DNA of 64,000 nucleotides from Ilex aquifolium (GCA_951799425.1 OX637402.1:8894001-8958000), one strand, 5' to 3'; counted from the first letter of the stretch, positions 11,615 to 23,462 are shown. Translations and numbers: made by a program. The notes: a model not told the origin generated them from the sequence alone.

Positions 11615-12668
11615 GAATCTCATGGTGGGGGATTAATGGGACATTTTGGAGTTGCAAAGACTTTAGCTATTTTGCAGGAACACTTATATTGGCCTCACAT
11701 GAAAAGAGATGTTGAGAGAATTTGTGGTAGATGTGTCACATGTAGGCAAGTTAAATCCAAAGTGTGGTCTAATGGCTTGTATACTCCTTTACCAATTCCT
11801 AGTGAGCCATGGATTGATATTTCAATGGATTTTGTGTTAGGATTGCCTAGGACTAAACGTGGGAAAGATTCAATTTTTGTGGTTGTGGATAGCTTTTCTA
11901 AGATGGCACACTTTATTCCATGTCACAAAAATGGATGATGCCTCGCATGTTGATGAATTGTTCTTTAGAGAGATTGTGAGATTACATGGCATGCCTAGAT
12001 CAATTGTTTCGAATAGAGATGCTAAGTTCTTGAGCTACTTTTGGAAGACTTTATGGTGTAAGCTAGGTACAAAGCTATTGTTTTCTACTACTTGTCATCC
12101 ACAAACTGGTGGTCAAACTGAAGTAGTAAATAGGACTTTGTCTACTTTGTTGAGGGCAATCATAAAAAAAAACATCAAAACATGGGAAGAATGTTTACCA
12201 CATGTTGAATTTGCTTATAATCGATCTGTTCATTCTGCTACTAAATTTTCACCATTTGAAATTGTCTATGGATTTAATCCTTTAACTCCATTGGATTTAT
12301 CTCCTTTACCTTTGACTGAGCATGTTAATTAAGATGGCAAAAAGAAAGCTGACTTTGTCAAGTAGATTCATGAGAAAGCAAGACTCAACATTGAGCAAAG
12401 AACGGAGCAATATGCAAAGCAAGCCAACAAGGGGCCTCACAAGCTGATTTTTGAACCCGGAGATTGGGTTTGGCTGCATATGAGAAAAGAGAGATTTTCG
12501 GCGCAAAGACGTTCCAAATTGCTTCCAAGAGGAGATGGTCCTTTCCAAGTCCTAGAGCGCATCAGTGACAACGCCTACAAGCTAGATTTACCTGGTGAGT
12601 ACAATGTAAGTGCTACTTTTAATGTTACTGATTTGATTCCTTTTGATGTTGGTGATGATTTGAGGTAA
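11615..12668 (+). pseudogene. R integrase
   Basis: The zinc-binding HHCC region (ending RCVTCRQVK) and the first catalytic Asp ([10 protein letters not shown]) are in the RT frame. A one-base shift near 11925 moves the rest to another frame, and stops follow at 12330 and near 12363. The second catalytic Asp is replaced by Asn (VSNRDAKF, codon AAT at 12012). The Glu is kept ([11 protein letters not shown]). The C-terminal GPF-type motif (GDGPFQVLERI) is visible. Confidence 0.88.
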
Positions 12669-12902
12669 AATCCTTTTCAAGAGGAGGGGAATGATGCAAG
12701 TCATAGCACAACTTCAAGGGATCTAGTTCAAGTCCCAATTGGGCCGATTACAAGAGCACAAGCAAGGAAGTTTAAAGATGTACTCAACGGACTGATTGAA
12801 GAGGCATGGACTCAAGCAAATTTGTGGAGGTCCATTAAGCATGATCCACTTGGGCAACAAAGAGTCATCAACATGATTCAAGTTCTAGAAGAATCTAGCT
12901 AA
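12669..12902 (+). pseudogene. R integrase C-terminal extension running into the 3' LTR
   Basis: After the TAA at 12666-12668 the same frame stays open for about 77 codons, across the polypurine tract and the LTR start at 12692, to a TAA at 12900-12902. It includes the basic block PITRAQARKF and an acidic, hydrophobic tail. CRM elements are known for an integrase C-terminus partly encoded in the LTR, so the TAA at 12666 is probably a recent mutation. The equivalent segment in the 5' LTR also reads through. Confidence 0.6.
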
Positions 12903-13574
12903 GGCCAAGCATAAATGGGCATGTTTTAAATTACTCTTTTTTTGGGTCTAATTGTAAGGCTTGCATGCCAATTAATTTTCTTTTAGGAAAGTTAGACTTT
13001 CCTTGTCTATTTAGGCATGTGATCAGTCTAGTAAAGGGTTGATTGTCTTTCTTTTTCTTCTTTTAGACAAGTAAGAGTTTTAGTCTTTAGTTATTCCTAT
13101 TTGGGTTTGGATTGTCAAAATAAAAACTCAGATTAGGATTTGCTTCCTTAGCAGAGTAGGATCTGTTTCCTTAGTAGATTAGGATTTTTTTCCTTAGCAT
13201 ATTAGGATTTTTAGGAATTTTCTTTGTAATGGCCAGCCTATAAATAGGCGTCTAAATCAATGAAAATGTAGATTATTATTCAGCAAATTGAAGAGTATTT
13301 TCTCTACGGTTCTTTGAAGAACTATTCGAACTTATCGGGATTTCCCGCGGCGTTCAACAACGACTTATCAATTTGAATTTCCACCACCGTTTGTGGCGTC
13401 TTCCTTATACCGAGGTTCTTGTTTCACAACAAACAGCGGGTTGAAGTCAAATATACCAAGGTTCTTGTTTGTCGTAAACAACAGGTCGAGGTCTATCATT
13501 CAATTCTGATCGTAGAACGATCTTGGGTTCCTTTTCGTTGTTGGATCTCGTTGTTTTGGCGGGTATTCACATCA
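12692..13574 (+). repeat. 3' LTR of R (883 bp)
   Basis: The LTR begins TGATGCAAGTC after the purine tract AAGAGGAGGGGAA and ends CA at 13574, where A0 ORF2 resumes. TATAAATA is at 13239-13246. Three 23-bp units start at 13129, one fewer than in the 5' LTR. The many substitutions between the two LTRs point to an old insertion. Confidence 0.92.
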
Positions 13575-13961
13575 ACTATGCAAGAATAAGGGAGTGATCA
13601 TAGATCCCTCATGGCCGACGGTGGAGCACTTTGCACCGTTAGATAAGACATCTTTAAGGAAGAGCCTTGGAGTTCAACCTAAGGAGCATCCAAAGGTACC
13701 ACCTGCATCACATGACGAACCTTTCAAGGAGTTGAAGATTTTCACCCACCAGAGCATCCTCAGCCGCAGGAGGAGCAGTCATATATACCAGTTGATGATA
13801 GGTCCGACCTACAAATTTTGCTAGGGTTAGAGACCAGTGTCACCCAGCTAGGGACCAGCATCACCCAGATCAATCAACGCATGACTGACTACGAGCAGAA
13901 TCAGACAGAGATTTTGAGGCTACTTAGAGGACACTTCGGTGGAGGCCCATCTACTTCCTGA
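13575..13961 (+). pseudogene. Athila A0 ORF2, 3' part
   Basis: This continues the ORF2 split by R. It encodes GVIIDPSWPTV and LDKTSLRKS, a proline/glutamine-rich linker, and a C-terminal coiled-coil-like segment ending in the conserved FGGGPSTS with TGA at 13959-13961. A frame change occurs in the linker. The exact end motif is shared with A1 and A2 ORF2. Confidence 0.8.
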
Positions 13962-15686
13962 TCAGAGACCTTTCAGAGAATCCACATCATTACTTCTTCA
14001 ACTATCTTTCCTGAACATTTTTATTTTATGCATTTCATTTCAGTATTTACGTTTTGAATGTTGTTTTGAATTTGGTTTTTAAGTTAATCTAGTTATTTTA
14101 TGTTTTGGTTAATCGTTTTGTTAAGTTAGGATGCATATTTCATGTGATTCACGTTACAATTAGGTTTTTATTGTTATGCTTTGCAGGGATACCCTTAACC
14201 CGATTACGCGGGATTTTCATATATTAGCTATGCACTATCCTAATATTTTCTTCGAAACTCATTATTCTGAGCATGTAAAATTCCTTATTTTGAGAAAATT
14301 TTTGAAATATTATACTCATTTATTAAGCTTACATATGTAGTAGAGATGAAAAACCTATTGCAGATTTTGAGTCAATCCTCCTTGGAGAGATATTTTACAT
14401 TTAGTCAAGTAAGAATTTTCGATTCAGCGATAAATTTCTTTCAATAATCCCATTATTTTTGTTTTGATTAACACTCATTGAGTTACATGGTTAAAATATT
14501 CCTTAAATTTTTAATTCGGAACTATGTAGGTGTATGATTTCTGAAAAATGATCTTAGGCCATCTTTGGCTTAATTTTGAGCCTTAGCCATTTCTTTTACA
14601 AAATTATATCCCTAGTTAGACGTGATTGAGCCTAAAAAGTATAATTTCTTTTTCATAAAACCCATAAGTTAATCGAGGCACAGAAAAATATATTTGACAT
14701 ATCCTTGCTATCTAATTTTCTTGCACCCTCTTTTAAAGTCAGTGTGATACGAAAAGCAAGAGCAGAAGAAAAGGAAGAAAAGAGGAAAGAAAAGAAGATG
14801 GTGATTGCTGTTCAAAGAAATAAAAAATTATGTGGAAAGGAAGAGAAAGAAAGAAAAGAGCCAAGAAAGTGAAAAATGAGAAAGAAAAATGAAAGAATGG
14901 AAATACCATGTATGTGAAAGTTTTGAAATAGGAAAGAGGTATGCCACATTAATCAATAAAGGATAGCCTTTGAATACCGTTGACGTCGTTTCTTGAACCC
15001 TAAACCCATGGCCACGTTACAGAAGTCATGCATGTGTATTATTTTCGCCTATTTATGAGAAAGGGGAAGTGTTGATAATTTGTTTGACGCTGTGTTAATA
15101 TTCCTTCATGAGATTATGGCAAATTCTAGTTTTATTCAAATAACCATTTGTTTGATATATTACATGTGAAATTATTTGCTTTGATTAACAATATTCTTAT
15201 CACATGTAATTTTTGAGTGATAGTCACTATAACGAGAGTGTGTTCTTCGCTGAGTGATTTCCAGGAAAGAATTGACATCGAGCCTAATTCTTGTACAACA
15301 AAAGTGAAGGATGGTGATATTTCCTTTGTGATTTTTGAAATAAAGGAACCATTGCACACACACACGAGTTTTTCTGAAAATACATGGATAATGTCACAGC
15401 TAATGTGTGTTACTCTTATAGTGATCAAGGAAGGGAGGTATCCTGGCAAATCAGAGGAATGGTGATTTAATTTTATCGGTGAAAAATATGAGTTATTGTA
15501 TTCTAACTATTGAAGTTTGTAGGTAGCTTCACCGGAAACCTTCATGAGACAAAACTTATCCACAAGGGATCACCTAGGGGTTTAACGACTTTTGCATATG
15601 CTAAATGCAATCATGAATTCTACGAAAGTGATTTTGTTATATTATTTATTTTGATTACTAGGGACTAGTAATATTTAGGTTGGGCT
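13962..15686 (+). other. A0 long 3' non-coding region
   Basis: About 1.7 kb without a conserved ORF lies between ORF2 and the LTR. It aligns in order with the same region of A', A1 and A2: a block near CGCGGGATTTTCAT (about 14207), a block with ATGATCTTAGGCCAT (about 14548), a purine-rich block with GCCAAGAAAGTGAAAAATG (about 14861), and a block with CACCTAGGGGTTTAA near 15570. Short ORFs here, for example 15132-15465, are not conserved between copies. Confidence 0.75.
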
Positions 15687-17130
15687 TGAGATTAACCCAA
15701 ATTAGCGCATTAATGAATTAGATTAAAAGGTTAATTATGATAGTTAAATAAGTTAAAACAGTCAAAGTAAGTGAAATTAGGGTTAGTGCGTAAATTAGGG
15801 TTAATGCGTTAAATGTCTTATTTTTCAGGATTTTGTGCGTAAACAATTCAAAGCTAGGGGGAGCAAACTGTCAAAGCTTAAACTAGCAGGGGATTAAAGT
15901 GTAATATCAAGGATACATCAAGCAAGGATGCCCACCAAAATCCAGAGGTTTAGCATCGTCTGGACGATGGTGGTGGCGTCCAGATGGTAGCTAAACCACC
16001 TTAAGCCATCCTTCTCTCCCATTGGTTGATTCATGCAACCAGCTTCACCCTATTGGTCCTCCATGCTTCTGCCGCCTTAAACCAGCTCCCAGAGCTCTAT
16101 AAATAGCCACTGCAGCTTCGAATTCCAACATTCAGTTATAATTCAAAAATTAAGTCAGAGGGACAACCAAAGAGAGTGGAGGGAAGTCTGGAGAGTTAGG
16201 GAAATCTAGAGAGAGACAAAAACACTCAGTGAGTGAAAGAAAGTCAGAAACAATGAAGCGAAGCCCTGCCGAACCACTTCTAGCCAATCTTCCAGATAGC
16301 TTTTCTTTCTTCTACATTTATGTTATTCCTTTCTACTTCGAGAGTTGAACATCTCCCACTTTTGTGCCCTCATCGGTATTAAGAGTGGTTGTGTTTCAAC
16401 TATTCCTCAGGGAAGGATTGTCTATGTTTTATTTTGTATTGTAATGGAACTATTTCACACCTCTTGCTCATCTATAGCAATGGGGTGTGAGTAGTCTACT
16501 TATACCCTTCGGTGAAGGGTGAACATATGTACGATATTGTTTGAGATATGAAAATTCCGATGTTTTAACTATGCTTTAATGTTATATATACCTCTCATAT
16601 TGATGAATGGTTACATTTATAATATGCTCATGGTTATGAACACCGGGCAGTACCTAATGCTATATACCATACTATCAACAAGTTATATACTTCATGCATG
16701 ATACAGTGATGTATGTGATTGGGCCTTATGTAATAGTTAATTGATTGGTTATAGACGGGCTAAGTCTTGGCATAGCCAACGCTTTCGATTCAATGCATAA
16801 ACTGGAATCTCGTCATCATGAATCATCAACTTGCCGGTTGAATACCGGTAGTATTCCTTCTGAATGGCTTGCCTTCCGGTTTACTACAGTTGTTTAACTG
16901 TTGCATGGTACAAATATGCCGATTGAGTAATTCAAGTATTCCTCCTGAATGGTTTGCCTTCTGGTTTACTCGAATTATTTGAATGTTGCATAGAAATATA
17001 CTTGCCGGATAACCGAATCAGTTGTTGGATAGGATTTAATATACATCATACCTACTGGTTGACTTTCCAGTAAAATGGGGGTTAATTGTTGTAAGGTGGC
17101 ATTTCCAATACTTCGCCAATAAAATGCATA
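15687..17130 (+). repeat. A0 3' LTR, truncated
   Basis: The sequence begins TGAGATTAACCC after the ACTAGTAATATTTAGGTTGGG tract and follows the Athila LTR of 25540-27382 block by block. At about 17130 it is joined to the protease of G1. The last roughly 275 bp of the LTR are missing. Near-palindromes at 15954-15969 and TATAAATA at 16098-16105 mark its promoter. Confidence 0.85.
15954..16105 (+). promoter_or_regulatory. A0 LTR promoter: GTC-TG-GAC palindrome and TATA
   Basis: CATCGTCTGGACGATG (15954-15969) and a weaker second copy (GGCGTCCAGATGG) precede TATAAATA (16098-16105), the same arrangement as in the other Athila LTRs. Function is inferred from position and conservation. Confidence 0.6.
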
Positions 17131-18193
17131 TGGGAGAACGGTTGGATACAACAAGGGTGTGTAGAGGATGTGTGCTTCGCATTGGGGAGCAAGAGTTGAT
17201 TGTAGATTTGGTTGTGTTAGACATGAAGGGGTACGACATTATATTTGGGATGAATTTGTAGTCCGCTTTCCGTGCGGTGATGGATTGTTTTCGCAAGCGG
17301 ATCTCATTCCAATTACGGGGAGGGTTAGTCTTTACTTTCATGAATGATCGCAATTCTTCCCATCCATTTCCTACTACGGGTAGTAGATTCTTGAAAGCTA
17401 AGGCGAGGAGCCACTTGAGTTTCTTAGCTAGCTTGATAGGAGATGATCGGGATAGATCCCAACCGGATGTGATGTTGATAGTATCGGATTTTTCGGATGT
17501 TTTTCCCGAGGAATTACCTGGGTTACCCCCACAACGAGAGATTGAATTCAACATTGATCTCTATCTGGGAACCGAACCCATATCCATTGCTCCCTATATA
17601 ATGGCACCTTTGGAGTTGAAGGAGCTAAGGAAGCAGTTAGACCATCTGTTGGCTATTGGGTTTATTCGTTTGAGTACTTCACCTTGGGGAGCCCCGGTCC
17701 TCTTTGTGGAGAAGAATGACGAAACGCTTCGGTTATGCACGGACTATCGAATGTTGAATCGGGTGACAGTGAAGAATAAATACCCATTGCCACGAATAGG
17801 CGACTTATTTGATCAGTTGAGGGGTTCTAAGTATTACTCCAAGATTGATCTTTGCACTAGGTACCATCAAGGATTAAGGAGGAGGATATTCCTAAGACAG
17901 CTTTTCATACCCGATATGGTCATTTCGAATATACGGTGATGCCGTTCGGACTGACTAATGCACCAGCAGCCTTCATAGATTTGATGCACAGGGTATTTCG
18001 GCCATACCTCGATCAGTTTGTCATTGTGTTCATTGATGACATCTTGATTTATTCACAGACCCAAGAGGAATATGCACGCCACCTCTCGATTGTGCTACAG
18101 ACGCTGAGAGAGCATAAGTTGTATGCGAAGATGAGTAAATGCGAGTTTTGGATGAAGGAAGTGAAATTCCTTGGGCATGTTGTGTCCGAGTAG
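17131..18193 (+). pseudogene. G1 protease end and reverse transcriptase
   Basis: The sequence enters protease at GERLDTTRV and passes through LVVLDMKGYDIIFGMN, the [13 protein letters not shown] linker, and RT motifs [12 protein letters not shown] and [10 protein letters not shown] (about 18027-18060). A 4-base loss at about 17871 (compare 34860-34880 in G2) shifts frame. A TAG at 17260 and a TAG at 18191 add stops. The FIDD catalytic aspartates are kept. Confidence 0.9.
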
Positions 18194-20365
18194 GGAGTAG
18201 CTGTTGATCCCGCAAAGATTGAAGCCGTGATGAAATGGGAACCACCGAAGAATGTGATCGAAGTACGTAGTTTCTTGGGTTTGGCAGGCTATTACCGGAG
18301 GTTTGTAGAAGGGTTCTCAAAGCTTGCGATGCCGATAACTCGCCTTACAAAGAAGGGGGAGAAATTCTTGTGGACTCAAGAGTGTGAACTTGCTTTTCGC
18401 ACTTTGAAGGAGAAGTTGACAACAACTCCTGTTCTCATTATTCCGAGCAGTGGGGAAGGATACGATGTTTACACCGATGCTTCGCTACGAGGCTTGGGAT
18501 GTGTGTTGATGCAAGGAGGCAAGGTAGTTGCTTATGGCTCGAGGCAACTCAAGACTCATGAGCAGAACTATCCCACTCACGACTTGGAGTTAGCCGCTGT
18601 GGTTTTTGCTCTTAAGTTGTGGAGGTGCTACTTGTATGGAGAGAAATTTCAAGTGTTCTCAGATCATAAAAGCCTCAAGTATGTGTTCACACAGAAGGAC
18701 TTGAATCTTCGGCAGGGAAGGTGGGTTGAGTATCTAGAAGATTATGATTTCACACTCACCTACCATCCGGGGAAGGCTAATGTAGTCGCAGATGCACTTA
18801 GCAGGAAGTCTCGGGGTGAACTCAATGCTCTCGCAAGTAAATGGAAGAAGAGGGATGCCCTTGGAGACTATGATTTATGGGTTGGAGAAGATAGATCTCG
18901 GCCATGCCTATTCAACCTTGTAGCCCAACCTACTCTCCAATGTAGGGTTATGGAGTTGCAATGCTTGGATCCCGACTTAGAGTCAATTCGAGCTAAATTG
19001 AAAAATGGGGAAACGATGGAAGGTTGGTCTTTGAGGAATGGAGAACTGAGATACGGGGAGAAGCTATGTGTCCCAGGTGATTCGTCTCTAAAGGAGGAGA
19101 TACTTGGAGAGTGTCATCGCTCTAAGTTTGCTATTCACCCTGGTAGCACAAAAATGTGTAGGGACATGAAGCGTCAATTTTGGTGGAAGGGAATGAAGAA
19201 GGATGTGGCAAGGTTCATAGCACGATGTGCGGTGTGCCAGCAGGTGAAGATCAAACATCAAAAGCCAGGAGGATTACTACAGTCTTTGCCTATCCCAGAA
19301 TGGAAGTGGGATCACATCACTATGGATTTCGTGTCGGGTTTACCACGGATGTCGCGCGGGCATAATGCAGTATGGGTTATTGTGGATAGACTCACCAAGT
19401 CCGCTCATTTATTGGGTATGAAGACCACGGACACATTCGAGACTTTGAGCAAGCTCTATATCCGTGAGATTGTTAGGTTGCACGGATTTTCGCTCTCTAT
19501 TATGTCGGATCGTGATTCTCGGTTTGTGGCGCAGTTCTGGCAAAGTCTACAACAAGCTATGATGACAGAGTTACATTTCAGCACATCTTTTCATCCCCAA
19601 ACGGATGGCCAATCTGAGAGGGTGATACAGATTGTGGAAGACATGTTACGTGCTTGCGGGTTGGATTTCAAGGGAAGCTGGAGTGAGCATTTGCCGTTGG
19701 TGGAATTTGCATATAACAACAGCTATCAGGAAAGTATTGGAATGGCTCCGTATGAGGCACTGTATGGAAGGTCATGTAGGTCCCCCACCTGTTGGCTTGA
19801 AGCGGGGGAGAGTAGCTTATTTGGGCCGGAGATCGTGCGGGAGACTACGGAGAAGATTCAGCTTATCCGGAAGAGGCTACGCACGGCACAAAGTAGACAG
19901 AAAAGCTATGCGGATCGAAGACGGAGACCATTGGAATTCCAAGAGGGGGACTATGTGTTGCTGAAGGTGTCACCCAAAAAGGGAGTGTTTAGATTCGGTA
20001 AGAAGGGAAAGTTAGCGCCAAGGTATACTGGGCCATTTGAAGTGATCAAAGTTGTGGGCAAAGCGGCGTATCAGTTACGGTTACCAGTTCAGTTGTCCGG
20101 GGTACATGACGTGTTCCATGTGTCGATACTGAGGAAGTGTCAATCGGATACAACGCGGGTCGTGGACTTGGAAGATATAGAAATTCAAGATGGAGCAACA
20201 TATGAAGAACAACCGGTGAAGATTCTTGATGCCAAGGAGAAGGTGCTTCGCAACAAAGTCATCAAATTGGTGAAAGTCTTGTGGCAACATCATGAGGTGG
20301 AGGAAGTTACTTGGGAACCCAAGCTGGAGATGCGAGAGAAGTACCCTCATTTGTTCGCTACTTAA
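18194..20365 (+). CDS. G1 RNase H, integrase and chromodomain (open pol 3' half)
   Basis: A continuous frame, with its first ATG at 18227, covers the RT thumb ([13 protein letters not shown]), RNase H ([31 protein letters not shown]), the integrase zinc finger (ending [10 protein letters not shown]), and the core with catalytic Asp at 19325, Asp at 19508 and Glu at 19616 in exact D-x35-E spacing. A GPF motif (RYTGPFEVI) and a chromodomain (about 20200-20350, ending EKYPHLFAT) follow. The chromodomain targets insertion to particular chromatin in this clade. It is intact as a frame but lacks an upstream start context, so it is a relic. Confidence 0.88.
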   Translation, partial: GVAVDPAKIEAVMKWEPPKNVIEVRSFLGLAGYYRRFVEGFSKLAMPITRLTKKGEKFLWTQECELAFRTLKEKLTTTPVLIIPSSGEGYDVYTDASLRGLGCVLMQGGKVVAYGSRQLKTHEQNYPTHDLELAAVVFALKLWRCYLYGEKFQVFSDHKSLKYVFTQKDLNLRQGRWVEYLEDYDFTLTYHPGKANVVADALSRKSRGELNALASKWKKRDALGDYDLWVGEDRSRPCLFNLVAQPTLQCRVMELQCLDPDLESIRAKLKNGETMEGWSLRNGELRYGEKLCVPGDSSLKEEILGECHRSKFAIHPGSTKMCRDMKRQFWWKGMKKDVARFIARCAVCQQVKIKHQKPGGLLQSLPIPEWKWDHITMDFVSGLPRMSRGHNAVWVIVDRLTKSAHLLGMKTTDTFETLSKLYIREIVRLHGFSLSIMSDRDSRFVAQFWQSLQQAMMTELHFSTSFHPQTDGQSERVIQIVEDMLRACGLDFKGSWSEHLPLVEFAYNNSYQESIGMAPYEALYGRSCRSPTCWLEAGESSLFGPEIVRETTEKIQLIRKRLRTAQSRQKSYADRRRRPLEFQEGDYVLLKVSPKKGVFRFGKKGKLAPRYTGPFEVIKVVGKAAYQLRLPVQLSGVHDVFHVSILRKCQSDTTRVVDLEDIEIQDGATYEEQPVKILDAKEKVLRNKVIKLVKVLWQHHEVEEVTWEPKLEMREKYPHLFAT

Positions 20366-20368
20366 GGT

Positions 20369-20406
20369 AAGTTTCGAGGACGAAACTTTCTTTAAGGGGG
20401 GTGGAT
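20369..20406 (+). promoter_or_regulatory. G1 post-pol hairpin and polypurine tract
   Basis: AAGTTTCG-AGGA-CGAAACTT (20369-20388) is a perfect 8-bp stem with a 4-base loop three bases after the pol stop. It is followed by TTTAAGGGGGGTGGAT, the plus-strand primer tract, up to the LTR start at 20407. Confidence 0.8.
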
Positions 20407-22681
20407 TGTAAATCCCCACACTCTTATCTTTATATAGCAAGTAATTATTTTTGAAAATACTAACATAGGTGATGAGGTATGCATGAACCCTAAAAATTGT
20501 AATAGTAGGAATAAATACTAGGGAGGCAAATGGATTGTGAAATTTAATTTTTTGACGTGTTTAAGGTTGATAAGGATAACTAAGAAAAAATATTAATTTT
20601 TTTTTTTGTCAAAATAATATTATCATTGAACATGGGAGATCCGAAAAAAAAAAAAAATTTGGAATAGCCGTTTAGCACATCTAGCGGTTCGGAGGAATAA
20701 AATAGTAATTTTAGTGTTTCGAGTGGAAATTTATTTTAATTTTGAGATAAATCATAAAAATAGATGTTTTTAGGTTAGAATAACATTAAAAATGAATCCG
20801 AAACGTCGAAAAAGCTTAGGATAGTCATAAGGATCAAATTGGAGATTCTTAGTGGCAAAACCGTAATTTTGGAGAACACCCAAACAGTCTGTGAACAGTA
20901 AAATCAGGATTTGGCTGACCTTATAACACCATTTCATCTCATTTTCCCTCATTTCTTTCACTCCACTCTCACCCCACACCTCTTGGAACCTTAGAGGAAG
21001 ATTAAGGGAGGAAGAAAAGGAAAGAATGAGGTCACTAGAGCTTGGGTTCTTACTTGGAATTTTGATTCAAGGTAGGGGTTTTCTTCCATTCTTGTTCATT
21101 GATGTTAGGGTATTGATATATATATATGTTTTGCCTCTAAATGCTATATTTATGATATGAAATCATCATCTCTTAGTCTTTTTACAAAGATTACATGTTT
21201 TGAACAAAGTTATGGTTGAATACCCATGAAATCTCTTTTCTTGCTTTAAAACTCTAGTTTTTGGAGAATGATGGATTTTCTTCTTAAATTCTTCTTTTAT
21301 TATTGATTTCGAAACTATAGTGCTTTTTCTTGAGTAATAAAATGATATTGTTGTGATCTCTTGTATTTTCTTAATTGGTTATTGGAATTGTCACATGATA
21401 AATTTGGGGATTTTTGAAATATACTTGTAAATTGAACAATTGAGTTTGGTATTGTATCTCTTATGAGTGTGGGATGACCATGTGTGGCCTTTGACGAGAT
21501 ATCGTAGAGTGGGTAGACGTGTTGTTTGCTCCGTGTGGGTTTGCATTTTTCCTACCACTCGTAGTGGGGTTAGTGCTTTGGTAAGACTAAACCACTATCG
21601 CTCACGGGGTACCGTGGAAAAGGGTTATTATACTAATGCCTGGGTTAGATACGTCACTACCATTGGTATGTAATACGCCCTTCCTAAAGGATGAATATCT
21701 TTAAGAAGATTTGTGTGTGTGTGTGTGGGCTAGATATTACTCAATGTGTTGATTCATGGGGTTTGCCTCGCATCATGTTTGAGATACATATGCATATTGT
21801 TGTGGAATATTTGAGTTATGGATTACTGTTATTGTTGTGGAAATGGTTTCCTACAAGGACTTGTGGAAGTATGGGATTCTACAAGGTCTTGTGGGAAAAT
21901 GGTTTATATTTTGGAAATGGTTATCTATTGTAGCTGGGTTTTTTTTGTTACTGCTCATTTAATTTAATGTTGCTACTTAAACTTGAGATCTGTTTTAAAA
22001 TGTCCATGTTTTACTTCAAAAATTAGATATGTTAATGGTAAAATGAGACCGACCATTTCATATGCTTTTATAAACCTTGTTCCGGTTTGGAAGGATTTTC
22101 CTACAGAGCTTCGTGCTCACCCCACCTACCTACCCACATTTCAGATTATACACTTGAGGAGGAGTTGGGAGTCGAGGAGCCAGTACATTGGGAGACTCCG
22201 ATCGACAATAGTGTGGATCCCGAGGTGGATGCTTAGAGCATTACCTTCTTTTGTTCTAGATTGAGACTTTGTAAAACCCAATATTTTTGTTATTCCGCTG
22301 CACAGAATTAGTCTGATTCTTTTGGGGATGGAAGTGCCGTAGTTGGGTACATTCTTTTGAATGACATTGTATTTATGGTAAATGGTGTATTAAATTCTTT
22401 TGATTACGAAGTTATTTAGTCACTCTCATGATCGTGAATGGTTTTAGATAGTAATGTCGTCCAAAGTGAATATGGACTGTTTTAATGTAAAAGAAGAATT
22501 GCATGTGGTTATATGAGTATGGATAAATGGACCCGGTGTGGTCAATGTTTACTTATAAATGGACTCGGTGTGGTCAATGTAGTATAATTGCACAGGTTGT
22601 GTTTTGGGTAGAGCTCCTCGTACAAATGAGACTCTGCCCGAATTTTGTTAAAATAAGGACCCCCGGTTTTGGGGCGTTACA
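20407..22681 (+). repeat. 3' LTR of G1 (2275 bp)
   Basis: The LTR begins TGTAAATCCCCACAC and ends GGGGCGTTACA. Part of it (about 20750-21080) aligns with the G2 LTRs, including GTGAACAGTAAAA, CTTATAACACCAT and ACACCTCTTGGAACC. It has no 51-bp minisatellite and no CCGG palindromes, unlike G2. It includes a TG dinucleotide run at about 21711-21727. ORFs within it are not conserved. Confidence 0.88.
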
Positions 22682-23462
22682 TGTATAGTTCCATATACCT
22701 ACCCATTTCATATAAACATCTTAAGTTGAAAATAAACCTAAGTAGGAGGGAACCCTATCTCTTGGAGCGTAAAATGAAGTGTAGAACTTCAAGAACACCA
22801 ACCCTAACTTCAAACCTTTGATTTTCCCAAAATATTCCTTTTGGATCTTCGGTGAAATCCTTCGTTCTTGGTACGTAAGCGTAGCCCTCGTTGAGGAAAT
22901 CAACTTTGATTCTTGGCTCGAGTTGATTCGAGTGACGGAGAGGCGGAAATCGTAGCGATAAGCCTTAAAAACTTTCTTTTTTTCTCTCATTTCCCTCTCC
23001 CTTCATTCACACGTTTTGCCCACTGGAAAATGCAGAGTATTCTGCCTAAAAATCAGATATTTGTTCATATTTATAACCCTTAATACTTGGTCCACGTCGC
23101 GCCACACGCCCCCCTTGTCCGGGTCCGTTTTCGCCCCGAAACGATTAATTTCATCCCGGTTTAAGTTAAAATTATTTTTATTTGATCTTTAATTCAATTA
23201 TAAGGAAATTTTATAATTTCTGTTTTTGGGGACCTTTGTGAGGTCATTCGATACACAGTCGTCTCGTAAAACGTCAAAAATTTGACTATCTCGGAATTTG
23301 ACGAAAATTGACAGGGCAAATAGACTTCGCGAGACGAATACAACGGTGAGGTTCGTTTCGTCATCCGATTTCTAGAGAAATATGTATTTTAAATCCGTAT
23401 TATAGTGGCAAATTACCATTTTGCCCTTTTCAGAAAAAGTTCAAATTTACCCGGGTTTTGCA
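22682..23462 (-). repeat. Solo-LTR fragment B3
   Basis: The sequence matches the last about 760 bp of B1 (roughly 7900-8654) in the same reverse orientation, including AAACCTAAGTAGGAGGGAACC-like and GTTTCGTCATCCGA-like blocks, and ends GGGTTTTGCA. The rest of B3 was lost at the G1 side. Its right edge gives back Athila 3' sequence. Confidence 0.8.

Larger units (their letters stand above)
3873..13574 (+). mobile_element. CRM-like chromovirus R, degenerate, near full length
   Basis: This Ty3/gypsy element has two LTRs of about 890 bp, a primer site matching initiator tRNA-Met, and gag and pol in the order PR-RT-RH-INT. It is inserted in A0 ORF2. The 5' LTR lacks the first 11 bases present in the 3' LTR, so no target duplication can be recognised. 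Assignment to the CRM-like group rests on the RT style ([13 protein letters not shown]), the protease motif DGGSC and a pol reading frame that runs on into the 3' LTR. Galadriel-like or Reina-like origin is less likely but possible. It carries solo LTR B1. Confidence 0.8.
2211..17130 (+). mobile_element. Decayed Athila-type element A0 (5' part missing)
   Basis: The element is recognised by matches to the intact Athila A1 in this window: an RT fragment, the small zinc-knuckle-like ORF, ORF2, the long 3' non-coding region and an LTR. Order and orientation are collinear with A1. It is interrupted by element R (3873-13574) and truncated inside its LTR at about 17130. A deletion removes the rest of pol between 2372 and 2373. 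The 5' part is presumably beyond element X, left of the window. Confidence 0.85.
17131..22681 (+). mobile_element. Tekay/Del-like chromovirus G1, 5' truncated
   Basis: This retains the end of protease, RT, RNase H, integrase with chromodomain, polypurine tract and a complete 2275-bp 3' LTR. The 5' LTR, gag and most of protease are gone. The left end is fused to an Athila LTR at about 17130 and the right end abuts solo-LTR fragment B3. Long LTRs plus a C-terminal chromodomain fit the Tekay (Del) clade. Confidence 0.88.

Noticed and set aside
15132..15465. Overlapping ORFs of 82-105 aa on both strands
   Set aside because: They lie in the Athila 3' non-coding region, and the aligned regions of A', A1 and A2 do not keep the frames.
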